From assembly GCF_020080835.1 (NCBI RefSeq), contig NC_058158.1, positions 34,800,305 through 34,864,304 on the forward strand: a stretch of DNA of 64,000 bases, read 5' to 3'. The translations under genes were made by a program, and so were the position numbers. This stretch comes from Cotesia glomerata (Eukaryota > Arthropoda > Insecta > Hymenoptera > Braconidae). Of the stretch, positions 21,570 through 33,164 are shown in pieces (positions within the stretch are counted from its first letter, which is position 1; each line of letters begins with the position of its first letter). Below the pieces are notes generated by a model, which worked only from the letters and a program-made list of their open reading frames with translations, made no database searches and was not told where the DNA came from.

Positions 21570-24500
21570 TAATAAAAATAAAATGAAAAAATAATATTCA
21601 AACTTTAGTCAAATTCAGTCAATTTCAGTTGAAAAATTTTTCCAGCTTAATCAAAGTTCATGTGTTTCTGCAAGTCAACATAAGCTCACTGTAATATAAC
21701 CTGAACTTTTCAAAGTTTAGACCGCAGTTCCATCTACATAAACTAGAAAAATATTTTTCATCCCAATTCCTGTTGGTGCTCACAGTAATAACTCAAATTC
21801 TTTCCCTTTGTTCTACTTTTCACGTATTCTATCAAAATAACGGTAGTCTGAAAACATATCGTATAAATCTCACCGAAAAAAATAAAAGAAAAAACCAGAA
21901 AGAATTCCGAGTTACAAATCAAGATAACTCACACAATTATTTCCGACGAATTTATGAGAGTCCTCCGTCAAGTAGAACGTGTTAAAAAAAATAATAAAAC
22001 ACGCACGTATGGCCACAATTGTCAACAATCAACAATTACCAGCTTTCGAAACGCAATTGAAATATTAATGCGCTATATTAATTGATAATTGTGAAAATTT
22101 CTCGAGCGAACCTTCGGACAAATAGAGCCCGTGATATTTTTTTCCACGAAGGAGAGAAGGAGGGAATTGGAGTGGAATGACAATGAATAAAATTACACTG
22201 ATGACAAGCTGACAATAATTGACGTGAGTGTCGGCGGAAGTGTTAAAGAGAAAAAATAAATAAATAAATTAATTTTTTCTCTAGATTCTGTAAACTTTTT
22301 TTCACACTTGACAGTCGACTGTCTAGTGGATCCTCGAGTTGAGTTCGTTGAGTTAAAACTCCATATCAACTCGACTTATTATTCTATTCTATTCAGCTTT
22401 CAGAATCACGGTTTTCAGCCTTGTGTACTTATTCTAGTTGAGTCTACTCGTGTAACACGTAGCAGTAAGTCACGTATAAGATTTTAAACCAGCGAGTTTG
22501 CGGGAAAATATAAGAATAGAATTGGACGTAAGTGCCGGTGGAGATATGCGGTGAGGAAGAACAAGAAGAACAAGGAAGTTCTTGGCTGTAGAAGGTGGAA
22601 AGTATAAGGTGGGATGTCATTCGAGACGAATACAAAGTACCGGCACTTCGGGTCTTCCCATGGGAGACAAAAGAGATGACGCGGTTCCCATTTCCGTCAG
22701 AATCGACTTCGACGCCTCGTTACCGATTTTACCACTTACATCTTTTCTTACACCCCTATATCTCTCTGTAATGCTCAGACCGGTGATACCCCGGGCGCCT
22801 TTATCACGATTTTAACCGGCAAAGTGAAGAGACTGATTTATTACGGCTTATAAATTTATTATAGAGCTGAAAGTTTTATCCGAATCGAAAAATTTACTTT
22901 TTTGTTTATTGTTCTGCAAATTCCTTTTTTTTAAAACTACAAACTGAACGTTTTTATCGCTCTAGCCTTTCTGACGGATTCTATTTATTATTTTTTTTTA
23001 TTAAAAAAAAATAAAAATAAAAATTGAACTGTCAAACAAAATTATATTTTAGTTTTAATTAAAAAGCGCAAAGTATTTTTTTTTTTTTGGTTTAAATAAT
23101 TAAATACTTCATCGACGTTTTTTAAAATTGCTCATTCAACTGTCATTTATAATTATAGTATTTAAAAACTCTCGACGTGAAATAAAAATAAACAAAAGTT
23201 TGTATAGAGGATTTTAATAATATTTCTCTCATACAAAAGCGTATTCGTACACATACGGTATTAGCCGCATTAAATATCGCGAAAATAGATTAATGCTCTT
23301 TGAATGAAAATTTTCCAATTTATCGACAACCTGCAGCCGAATTCTATTAGTTCGTTTATTATGTTAATAATTACAGTAATTGTTGTTGCTATTATTGGTT
23401 TTGTATTTGGGTTGAATATTGACTATTAATGCTTTTAGAGTTGGAATTATTCGAAGAATATTGATTGTTGAAATTTTTTTAATTAAATATACGTTTGTGT
23501 AAAATGTATGATGGATTATTTTTTAATTAGTGAAGTATAAAATATTTTTTTTTTTAATATTATTAGTATAAAATTAATCGTACAAAAAAGGAAAAAATTT
23601 TTGACTTTAGAATACATTTTTTTTAATAAAAAAAAAAATTTCTTGCTTCAAAATAATTTCAGTTAATTTTTTTTGTGTAAAATAAAATTTTTTTCACATC
23701 AATTTTTATCAAAATAAAATAATTGGTAAAAATAATATTTACAAAAAATGATATTGAAATTTAAACTGACAAAGATCGGAAATATTTCAAGATAATTGAC
23801 AGAGTGTAACTCAATAAATAAATTTGATTTTATGAACAAGAAAAACCATTTTAAAAATGTTGAAAAAAAAAAAATAGAAAAAAATGTTGAAAAAATAAAT
23901 TTTTTATTTTTTTACTAAATTTAAATCCGGAAAATATTTCTCTAATTAAATTATTTTCAGAAGACTAATTAAACTGAATTTTCCTACGAAAATCCAAAAA
24001 TACTCGGTTAATTATTTTCTCCTCACACAATTGACGGCATAACAATTAAAAAGAAAAAGTTGGAGCTTTCCACTGCATCGCATACATTATTATCCCGGCT
24101 TATGGAGGGGCTGAACCATAATAAAGACTTTAGAAACCCAAGTATTTATGTACCCACATTACCCATTCCCATACGACCATTCCGTTCACACATGACTCGC
24201 TATACATACTAGTTAAAGTTGTGACGCGTGATATTTTCAGTTGAATAGACTGACTCACCAAGAAAGATAGATATGTATTCAATAAAGTGAAACTATAGGT
24301 ATTTCATACTACATATACTGGTTTATTTTAAATCAGCACATGTCCCGTGAAATCTCTGAAACACACTCAATGCTGTTACGTTCCGTATAGTAATATATAA
24401 TATCTCTATGTCTATGTCATAGCTTTCTCGCGCGGATTCAATTGTTCATGCAAAGTAGCTGTCGATATTCTGTCAAACTCGAGTAGTCAATTCAAACAGA

Positions 24501-24634
24501 AATCCATTGCTTGTATTGTCAACTATTAACGTGACTAACTCCATAAATAAATAAATAAATAAATGAATAAATTTATTTTATTATCCTTGCCTTAGTTTGC
24601 GCTCCAAATAATTTATATTGCAAATTATTAAATA
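21570..24634. other. Intergenic with islands at 22130-22830 and 24060-24540
   Basis: AT-rich filler separates two complex islands. The first contains short frames on both strands (22444-22815) with no recognisable domain. The second has no frame of note. From 22850 to 24050 the sequence is homopolymer-rich. No gene is supported. Confidence 0.35.
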
Positions 24635-25297
24635 CTAGCAACTTTGCAGACACTATGTGAATTATAAATAAATAAAATTTTGCTTTATTAAATAATGAAT
24701 TTTGTTAAATTGCACTATACTCTCTTAATTATTGACATTTTTGAAGATATAAGCTCACCTCGATGTTACACTCAACAAGAGCTTTTATTTGAGTACCCAC
24801 ATGCATTTTGATATATTTTTCATATATACATATTTATAATATATATAAATATATAAAATATATGAAAAATTGATGTGGGTACTCAAATGAAAGGTCTCGG
24901 TGAGTGTAATGTCGAGATGAGCTTATATCTTCAAAAATATCATTAGCTGACAAGATAGCAAAGTCAGTTCTTAATTATTGACATTTTTTAAGATATAAGC
25001 TCATCCCGATAATACACTCATTAAGAGCTTTCATCTGAGTACCCACATGCATTTTATATATTTTTCATATATACATATATATAATATATATAAATATATG
25101 AAAAATTGATGTGGGTACTCAAATGAAAGGTCTCGATGAGTGTAACATCGGGATGAGCTTATATCTTTAAAAATGTCAATAGTTTTCAAGATACAAGGTC
25201 ATTTCTTAATTATGTATCTAGAGATAGAGAATTTTCGAATAAAAAAAACCGATTTTATCATATGACAAAATTTTTCTTATTTTTTTAATAATATAGA
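24635..25297 (-). mobile_element. Non-autonomous Helitron, copy 3
   Basis: CTAG-end at 24635 preceded by A, with a decayed hairpin (CTTTGCAGACACTATGTGA). The opposite end is TTAATAATATAGA (25285-25297), the complement of the TCTATATTATTAA start. Two palindromic modules lie between. The 5' subterminal region is shortened relative to copies 2 and 4. Confidence 0.75.
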
Positions 25298-26104
25298 AGA
25301 TAAAAAATAATTATTAATAAATTTTTGCTTACCAGGTTTTAAAAAATCCAAAACAAATCACACGGTTCAAAAAAAAAAAATTATTTTAATTTAATTATCA
25401 GCGGTAAAATAATTATCGATGCACCTTTTAATTATTGCGATCAAAGCAACAAACTTTGACGATAATAATAATAAGCAAATATAATAAGCACGTCGGTGTA
25501 TTATGGGTTCGTCTGTATGTCAAACGGCTCGGAGCGATGTCGGAGGATAGACTGACTTGGGTACGGTATATTCCAGCGACTAAACTTGCACGAGTTGGTA
25601 TGAAAGCGGGAGCACCGTCGACGATGCGGCGCGGTAGTAAAGCCGCTCACGCGCCCGATGACCCCCTTCTTCATGTACTCAACCTTTCCTTTAACCTCTT
25701 CTTCTTCTTCTTCATCATCTTTTTGATTTTTTTTTGTATATCCGAGCAGCTTCTCTGCTTCTCTTCCAATTCTCCTGACGTTCCTCGAGGATGTATACAA
25801 TTTTATTTCACCCTCGTCCTCTTTTTCTCCTGGCCATCCTCACTCACACGGCGTACGTCTTTGAGTGCTCTGGTTTGCACGCTGAGTTTGGGCCAAAGTC
25901 CGCAAGGAGAATATTATGGAAGAGTGAATATGCTGCTGGCGTAAACTCACTTTGTAGTTACAAGGAAAAATTGGAAAATATTCTTGTACTTAGTCTTAGT
26001 CTGAGTCTTTTTTTGAATTTCTGGGGAATTATTTTTTGGTAAATTGCTATAATTTTTTTAAAAAGATTTTTATTAAACGTTGATGATGAAATTGAGGGTT
26101 AAAT
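25298..26104. other. Island paralogous to the 30.5-kb island
   Basis: About 25480-25960 is complex. It contains a 169-aa frame (25435-25944) and an opposing 99-aa frame, with low-complexity Phe runs from a CTTCTTCTTC tract and no domain. Positions 25790-25935, read on the minus strand, align with 30505-30640 (shared CACTCTTCCATA, GACTTTGGCCCAAAC, TGCAAACCAGA, GATGGCCAG). Frame conservation is not clear, so I call it non-coding repeat or regulatory sequence. Confidence 0.4.
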
Positions 26105-26348
26105 ATTCGGCTGCTCAATTTTAAAACACAGTAACTGCAAAATTTTTATACCTGATATTTTTTAGTATTGCTGCATTTCTTATACTTTAATTTTAAGTAT
26201 TTTTTCTTAAAAATATTTATATTCAAGTATTTTCTGTTTATAAATCAAATTTTTTATCAATTAAGCGCGTCAACTTTTTTTTAACAAGAAAAATTTTTAA
26301 AAATCTTCAAATTGTCAGTTACTGTGTTTTGAAATTGGACAGCCATAT
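26105..26348 (-). mobile_element. MITE with CGGCTGCYCAATT terminal repeats, copy 2
   Basis: Left end CGGCTGCTCAATTTTAAAAC; the complementary right end is GAAATTGGACAGCC. The interior matches the reverse complement of 6664-6917 (GCAGTTACTGTGTTTTAAAA, AGCAATACTAAAAAA), so the two copies sit in opposite orientation 19 kb apart. Confidence 0.75.
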
Positions 26349-26447
26349 TAGAGATATAAAAAAAGACCATTCGGCAGCCGAAATGGAAGTAAATTTCATT
26401 TTATTACTTATCAATCAAAATTACAATTGAATTTTAACGTATGATTT

Positions 26448-27665
26448 TTATTGTAATTGTAATTTATTGAAAGAGGCCGTAGGACGTAGTCCTCTAACGG
26501 CCAAAAGCATAAACAGAGTATACAAAATATCTTAAAATTAAGTACAGATCAATATAATTTTAAGTAAAAATCAAAAACAAAAAGTGCTCATAAGCTATTA
26601 TCGACAATCAAAATAGATTCTTATAATGTTAATATTGATAGGTCTCTCAACGTCAATTTTATCACAATAATATAAATTTAATTAATCAAGATTAATAATG
26701 AATACTGAAACAAAAACAGTCTTATACCATATTGCACAGGATAGCAAATAACTAAATTGCACTTGGTCAAAAATGCAGAATACACACTTAGAGATCGGCA
26801 CGCTCAGTAGCTAATAAGTGTTTATTACAACTTGTTTTAAATATTGCTAGTGAGTCAGCTGCTGTTATTGATGGCGGCAAGGAATTCCAAAAGGAAGTCC
26901 CCAGAACCACAAAGGAGTGCTGAAGAATTGAAGTCCGTGGAATCGGCGCCAGAAGTGTATCAGTCCGATTATTGTCCCTATGTCTCGCGACATTATGGTT
27001 CATCCTTATTCTATCCTTTAACAAAGCATTTTTATTCATGACTAACATTCCGTAATAAATGCAGCCCATCAGGTGAAGCCGATGATGATATGGCGAAAGC
27101 CACCCAAGATCAAGCCGCGGTCCATTAATGTGTTCTCCAAGTCGTTTACGCAGCACAAAGCGCGCACAGTTGTTCAGAGCAACTTTCAGATTTTTCTCAA
27201 GGCCCTGATTTAGGTTAGTGAGAGCTACGACACAGTAGTCAAAAATAGGAAGCACCAAACTAGTTACTAATTGACGCTTTAGAGCAACGTTCAGTTCATT
27301 AACCGACTGGCGGAGTCTGTATAACACTCTAGAAACTGAATTACAAATCCTACCGACCTGATCAACCCACGATAGTCTCTGATCAATTAAAACACCGAGG
27401 TATTTGAAGCTAACAACATAGTCAATATTTTCATTTCCCAATACGATACTCGGTATCTGGTCTAGCTTGATCAAGTTAACATTGAATGCACTGCCTAATA
27501 TCATAGCCTTTGTCTTGGAGGCATTAATCTTCAGTTTATTTAATCGACACCACTCCAACACGGCAGCAAGATCTTCATTCATCCTCTCAATTGCACTATC
27601 CAGGTCAGTGATTTTACATGTTAGATAGAGTACACCATCATCTGCGAAAAAGAGATAACTTTCTT
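26448..27665 (-). mobile_element. 5'-truncated LINE: C-terminal half of ORF2 reverse transcriptase
   Basis: Reading on the minus strand from 27662, the frame gives SYLFFADDGVLYLTCK..., with the catalytic FADD box at 27648-27637. It continues through NEDLAAVLEWCRLNKLKIN, KYLGVLID, and SLPPSI to a stop at 26788. The open frame after the first Met is 264 aa. The finger and palm segments before FADD and the endonuclease are missing, as in 5'-truncated non-LTR insertions (jockey-like by its C-terminal style; inference). The 3' untranslated part has a GGCCGTTAGAGGAC...GTCCTACGGCC hairpin and ends near 26448 in TTACAATTACAATAAA. No frameshift is seen in the remaining ORF, so it is fairly young. Confidence 0.85.
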
Positions 27666-27713
27666 TTTGTAATCATTGTAATTGTAATTGTAATTACAAT
27701 TGTAATCATTACA

Positions 27714-28065
27714 ATTCTTTCCCGCTTCACAGCATTATTTATATTTGTAAAAATGCTTACCGTAAGATGGACGGTGTGGCTTAATGTATATAGAATAAGC
27801 GAAAGGAAATTTAGTATAGACCGGATAGCTCAAATGGTAGAGTAGCCGACATGTCTTCGGAAGGTTCTGGGTTCGAATCCCAGTCCGAGCTATCTAATAA
27901 TTTTCTCTCGCATATTCTATAAACTCACATTAAGATGATCCTCTCCACATTCCTTTCTCAATCCTTCCATACTAATATCCTGTTACGTGAATGTGGAACG
28001 CTCCACGTAATAATTACCGTAACTCCTATTCTTTCCCGCTTCACAGCATTATTTATATTTGTAAA
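27714..28065 (+). mobile_element. tRNA-derived SINE between perfect 38-bp direct repeats
   Basis: Identical 38-bp sequences lie at 27714-27751 and 28028-28065 (starting ATTCTTTCCCGCTTCACAGC). Between them are 276 bp with a tRNA-like body at 27819-27890: D-arm words TAGCTCAAATGGTAGAGT (A box) and TTCTGGGTTCGAATCCCAG (B box and T arm). The anticodon loop lacks the invariant T33 and the acceptor stem has two mismatches, so it is not a working tRNA gene. The non-tRNA part contains inverted GTGGAACGCTCCAC. The direct repeats are long for a target-site duplication but fit target-primed insertion. Confidence 0.65.
27819..27890 (+). pseudogene. tRNA-like sequence (pol III A and B boxes) in the SINE
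   Basis: A 72-bp cloverleaf-like segment. The T stem CTGGG/CCCAG is perfect, the D stem is GCTC/GAGT, the anticodon stem CCGA/TCGG, and the acceptor GACCGGA pairs with TCCGAGC at 5 of 7 positions. The loop CATGTCT has A where tRNAs need T33. It is best read as the pol III promoter head of the SINE. Confidence 0.55.
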
Positions 28066-28904
28066 TATTTATTTATATTTCATAATTAGCATAGCGGAAT
28101 AAGATATAATTTTGGGACTACAGAAATAATATGATACTCAAATTAAAGCTTATTTAAAGAGCTTTCAGATGCAATTGATACCTATATCTGCACCTCAGAG
28201 AATTATGAGATCAGTCCGACTTTTCTATTCTCCACTGCAGCGTAATAACTTCATAAAATCAGCACCTCTCTGTAGACTTTTAAATATATGCAATGATATT
28301 GTAGAATATAATAGCTCTCTGGACATGCTGGGTAACCCACAACCAATTAATTACAGCACTCTTGTTTCCACCTTAATATCTTTGAGATGAATCTTTCAGA
28401 TAAATCTTTATAATATCATTTCCAGAAATTATGTTTTATAAGATAAAAATTGTGTCATAGTATTATTTTATTATATTTGTAAGAATGTTTTTTTTATAAA
28501 AATGTAAATATGTATACATCGCATGCCACTAGTATATGATTACATTGTAGTGACCCTGTTATTGGCCTTAGGGCTGTTGGGTTGATTGTATATGAAATAA
28601 ATAAATAAATTTACAGAGATTCAATAAGTTATCCCATTCAAAAGTTAATCGAGTAAGAATGTGAAGAAATATCAATTTTTATGATTTTGAAAATTTTGAA
28701 ATCATGTCATTTCTAAATAATCTTGAGACTACACATATGATATGGTACTCGAATTGAAGCTTATTTAATGAGCTTTCAGATGCAATTTACAGAGATTCAA
28801 TAAGGTATCTCACTCCAAAGTTATTCGAGTTAGAAAGTGAAGAAATATTAATTTTTATAATTTAAAAAATTTTTAAATCCTGGCATTTCTAAAATACTTG
28901 ACCG
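28066..28904 (+). repeat. Tandem repeat of about 150-bp units, first unit split by a LINE fragment
   Basis: Each unit contains GAAGCTTATTTAA(T/A)GAGCT-type sequence, TTTCAGATGCAATTTACAGA and GAGATTCAATAAG, and ends in an ATCAATTTTTAT / AAAATTTT region. Unit 1 is broken after GATGCAATT (28176) and resumes at TTACAGAGATTC (28610). Unit 2 (about 28720-28870) is intact and shows the empty site. No coding potential of its own. Confidence 0.65.
28177..28609 (+). mobile_element. 5'-truncated LINE 3' end inserted in a tandem repeat
   Basis: The frame continues to TGA at 28388-28390 and gives RIMRSVRLFYSPLQRNNFI...LCRLLNICNDI, then LDMLG, the style of a LINE ORF2 C-terminus. It is followed by about 220 bp of 3' untranslated sequence with TTGGCCTTAGGGCTGTTGGG and a TGAAATAAATAAATAAAT tail. 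Both boundaries are known because the uninterrupted sequence exists next door (unit 2). Different subfamily from the 26.4-kb element. Confidence 0.7.
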
Positions 28905-29166
28905 ATTAAGCTCATCTTCGAACTTGACCGGTATCTATCTGTAGAATAAGTATCTTGAGTTTGGTAGAGATCTGTTGTAAATTGACGACGCTATCGTCGT
29001 GACAAGCCGCGTTATATCCGATGTATATACATATATAAACTTTTGAACCATGTGTATTTTCTGACTCAGCTCGTCGAGTTTAGTAGGAATATAGCAAAAT
29101 TTTTCAAAAGTTTCGTCATGAGGACCATTGCAATAGTTAGATTTCTATGAAATCTACTAAAAAATG
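28905..29166 (-). repeat. Dispersed repeat R, inverted copy
   Basis: The reverse complement of 880-1165: AAATCTACTAAAA, AATAGTTAGATTTCTATGAA, TCTGACTCAGCTCGTCGAG, AACTTTTGAACCAT, GACAAGCCGCGTTATATCC, GACGACGCTATCGTCGTGAC. It is closer to the 0.9-kb copy than to the 17.9-kb tandem pair (shared TCACGACGATAGCGTCA form). Confidence 0.65.
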
Positions 29167-30319
29167 ATAAAATATGTTTTTTGTAGAGAACTTTATGCTT
29201 TATAAAAAGATTCTTATCAGTTTTGCTCTATCTCTTATCATTTAGACAAAATTTAAATTATTAGAAAAATTTTTTGGAGTAATTAAGTTAAAATTTTTTT
29301 TTTATAGAAGTTTTTAATTAAAGTTGTGGTTAAAATATTGAAAATATGAAAAAATAATGATATTTTTTTTGTAGACAATTTTATCCTCTATAAAAAAGAT
29401 CTCTAACAATTTTACTGTATCTCTTATTTTTTAGACAAAATTTGAATTATTAGAAAAATGTTTTAGAGAAATCGAAAAAAAATATTTGTTGAAATTTAAA
29501 ATTAAAATTTTAGAGAAAAAAAATAACAATTGTATGTATTTTTATGAGAATATGGAGATGAATAAATTTATATTCGGTACCAATTTATTTTTGATTACTG
29601 CTAATAAATTAGTTCAGTTTGTTTGGGCGGTAATTGTTCAGAATATTGACAAGTTTATTTCGATCCAATTATAATTTTTTTGATTAAAAATAAATAATTA
29701 TTAAAAAGCCAAAAAAATGACCAATACAAAAAAATATTCATAAAATATTTTATTACTTATTTTTTCCATAAACTTTTTATCGCTTTTAATTTTTTAAACT
29801 AATAAAAACAAAGCAATTGGCTTGTTATGAAAAAAATAATTAAAAAATTTTTTTTTAATGAAAAACTAAAAGAAAAAATTCTTAAGATCTGAAACTTTAC
29901 AAGTTTAAAACTTTTCTTGGCCAAAGAACCACTCATTTTCACAACCACAACTTTTATTAAAGAAAAATAGAAATAAAGATAAATATAAATGAAAATAAAA
30001 AAAAATTGTTCCGTGCAATTAAACCCCAGTGATCCCCGAAAACGAGATATAAAATTGCAGACCGGCAATAAATTATTTTTAGTAAGAAAAAATTCGTATA
30101 AAATGCTCCGTGAAGATGGACATTAGTCTTTTTAATTTTTTCTGCAGCGGTCCAGCGGCATTACATTGTGCCGCTGAGGGAATGGCTAAGGGTTCCCTCG
30201 TGAGTTCACCAGGTCCTTACTCCGTAGTCTGCACGTACACTTGTAACTTCTTTAATACTCAAGCGGCATCCACCTCCGTGTTATATATAATATATGTTTT
30301 ATATATGTATTAATATGTG

Positions 30320-30393
<74 letters not shown>

Positions 30394-32372
30394 GATATGA
30401 TATGGAGCGATTCCCGACAGTCTTCCTATGACCCTACTATATGCCGGCTTTGTGGATGCTCAGATGCACCAGCAGAAACTTTAATCGAACGTGAAATCGC
30501 GTGCGGCCCTACAGCATATCCACTCTTCCATACTATCCCAGCAGACTTTGGCCCAAACCACCTTGCAAACCAGAACACTCGCTTGTATGAGCGAAGATGG
30601 CCAGAAAAAAGAAAAAGAAAGCGAGATCATTTTTTTTTATTTCCTTGAGGTGCCGTGGATGGGAATTTTATAAATTTCAGAAATTTTTTTTTTTTTGACA
30701 AATCAAAAAATATTCTGCAGTCAGCATATTTTTTTACACGGTTTTATTAGTTTGGAAATTAATTTGAAAATTTTTTATCAAAAATAACTCAATGTAATTT
30801 TGTTCTAGTGACCTGACTAAAATTATCAAGATAAAAAAAGATATATTTGTATCTTTTATTTTAAGAATATTTTAGCTTTCAGAATATTAAAATTTTTTTT
30901 GCTAGATTGCAGTGCAGTATAGTAATTATAAACCACTTTATGATATTTTTCCATGTGAAATGACAGTACGTTGAACTTTTAGAGATTATAATGTAAATTT
31001 CAATATTTAGGTCTTAGGAAAAAAAAAAAAAAAAAAAAAAAAACTAGAAAAATTATAGTTTAGAAGTAAAATTTTCACAAACTCTAAATTCTGCAAGAAA
31101 AAAATTTTAAAACCGTAAAAATTAATAGTTAGAATTGTATTTTATATCAATATTACTTAAAACTGTAACTTTTACAGTTTTAAAATGTACTTCTTGCAGA
31201 GTTTGTGAAGATTCTATTTTTAAACTGTAATTTTTTTTTATTATTTTTTGCTTATGCCATCTTTCTGTTAAAATTAAAAAAAAAAATAAACCATTAGTCC
31301 ATTTTTTTTTCAATTAAATAAAATATTACAATCTAATGTTTTTAATTTTTAAATAATACTTTAATATTTTTAACTATTCTAAAAAACTTGAAAATAAATT
31401 TTCAGAAAACTAAAGAAATAATTTTTAAATAAATTAAAAATTAAAATAGAGTGATTAAAAATAAAATTAATATCAATAAATTACAAAAATTTCATCATAT
31501 TTACAACAAAATTAATTATTTTCCAATTTTCAATTAAATTTATAATTAAAGCTTGCTTTTATATTTTAATTACAATTTACTGAATTTCAATTAACCCAAA
31601 TTCAGATTCCACAAAATTGTTATTATTTATTAGCAATAAATCATTAAAATAAAAAAGATAATTTCTCCATGAAAAATCATGTAAGCCTCACAGCTGTTAA
31701 AATTTGGAAGTAATAAATAACCCAGACATAAACAGGAGCTTTGATAGTCCATAAGCCGCGTGAAATACTTGGTTCAACGCTTTATTATTTTTTTTCATGA
31801 AGCGGGTGGTCGTACAGAGGGACGGTGGGTGTAAGTGGGAGGTATAACGCGCGATAAAAATGTGCTTTAAATTCCTTTCGAGCCTCAGCAGTACACAAGC
31901 TGTTGTAAGCGCTGAAGAGGAGTGACGCGATAATGTACTGAGGTAAGTAAATGTAAGGCCGTATCCAACATCCACCGAGGGGGAGGAATGTAAGTATATT
32001 AAGGAGGTGGTAAAGTGAATAGCGGCTTGTTTTAACAGAGTGTGGTTAGCGTTGGATAATCGCACTACATTACTGTACAGTACTATTATATTTATTATTA
32101 TTATTTATATTATGCAGGAGTTGAGGCAAGAGGCTCTAGTGACCGACATTCCCATTTACCATTTCTTCCTGATCCTCTACTTATGCTTTTTTATTCGCCG
32201 TTCAACGGATGCTCTATACTTAGCATACTAGACATTATATTCAACATTGATGTATTATATATAATATACAATATATAATATATAACTACTGACTGCAAAA
32301 ATAAATTAAATAAGGTCTCGAGGAGAAAGGACCGCGCTTTCTGGATCACTAGGATTATTATATTATATTATA
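29167..32372. other. Intergenic with islands at 30110-30660 and 31690-32240
   Basis: AT-rich sequence, then an island at about 30110-30260, a (TA)n tract (about 30300-30388) and a second island half at 30395-30660 that is paralogous to 25790-25935. A poly-A run lies at 31019-31044. The 31.7-32.2 kb island holds opposing frames of 122 and 63 aa with no domain. No gene is supported. Confidence 0.35.
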
Positions 32373-33164
32373 CTAACAATCTGCAGTCACTTTGTGACTG
32401 TCGTGACTTGTGAGTTATAAATAAATAAATTTTGCTTTATTAAATTAAGACTTTTGTTAAATTGCACTATACTTTTTTAACTTTTGACGTTTTGAAAGAT
32501 ATAAGCTCATCCCGATGCTATACTCATCAAGAGCATTCATTTGAGTACCCACATGCATTTTGATATATTTTTCATATATTCATATATATATAAATATATA
32601 AAATATATGAAAAATTGATGTGGGTACTTAAATAAAAGGTCTTGATGAGTATAATGTTGAGATGAGCTTATATTTTCAAAAATATCATTAGTTAACAAGA
32701 TAACAACGTCAGTTCTTAATTATTGAAATTTTTTAAGATATAAGCTCATTCCTGTATTACATTCATCAAGAGCTTTCATTTGAGTACCCACATGCATTTT
32801 GATATATTTTTCATATATTCATATATATATAAATATATAAAATATATGAAAAATTGATGTGGGCACTCAAATGAAAGGTCTCGATGAGTGTAATGTCGGG
32901 ATGAGCTTATATCTTTAAAAATGTCAATAGTTCACAAGATATAAGGTTATTTCTTAATTATGTAAGTAAAGATAGAGCATTTTCGAATGTAGCCTAAATA
33001 TTTATCATCGTAAACTGACTATTGATCAGAATGATATGAAACCATGAAAAGGCACAACTCCAGGTGAAGACTTTTACAACGATACCAAATTTAACCATGA
33101 AAATCTATTTTATCATATAAATACACTGGCCACAAAGTTTTGCTTATTCTCTTAATAATATAGA
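32373..33164 (-). mobile_element. Non-autonomous Helitron, copy 4
   Basis: Hairpin-end: CTGCAGTCACTTTGTGACTG at 32381-32400, with a terminal CTAA (complement TTAG) instead of CTAG. The 5' end TCTATATTATTAAGAG is intact on the minus strand (33149-33164), and A and T flank the element as expected. Two palindromic modules, then a full 5' segment (AAGGCACAACTCCAGGTGAA, CACTGGCCACAAAGTTTTGC). Confidence 0.8.

Noticed and set aside
25435..25944. 169-aa open frame, the longest in the left region outside the LINE
   Set aside because: No domain; Phe-rich segments come from a CTTCTTCTTC tract; an opposing 99-aa frame covers the same bases; part of it is a paralogous island without clear frame conservation.
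27819..27890. A functional tRNA gene
   Set aside because: Anticodon loop lacks T33, acceptor stem has two mismatches, and it lies in a SINE-like unit between direct repeats.
31697..32065. 122-aa minus-strand frame
   Set aside because: Opposed by another frame, no recognisable motif, ends in AT-rich sequence.
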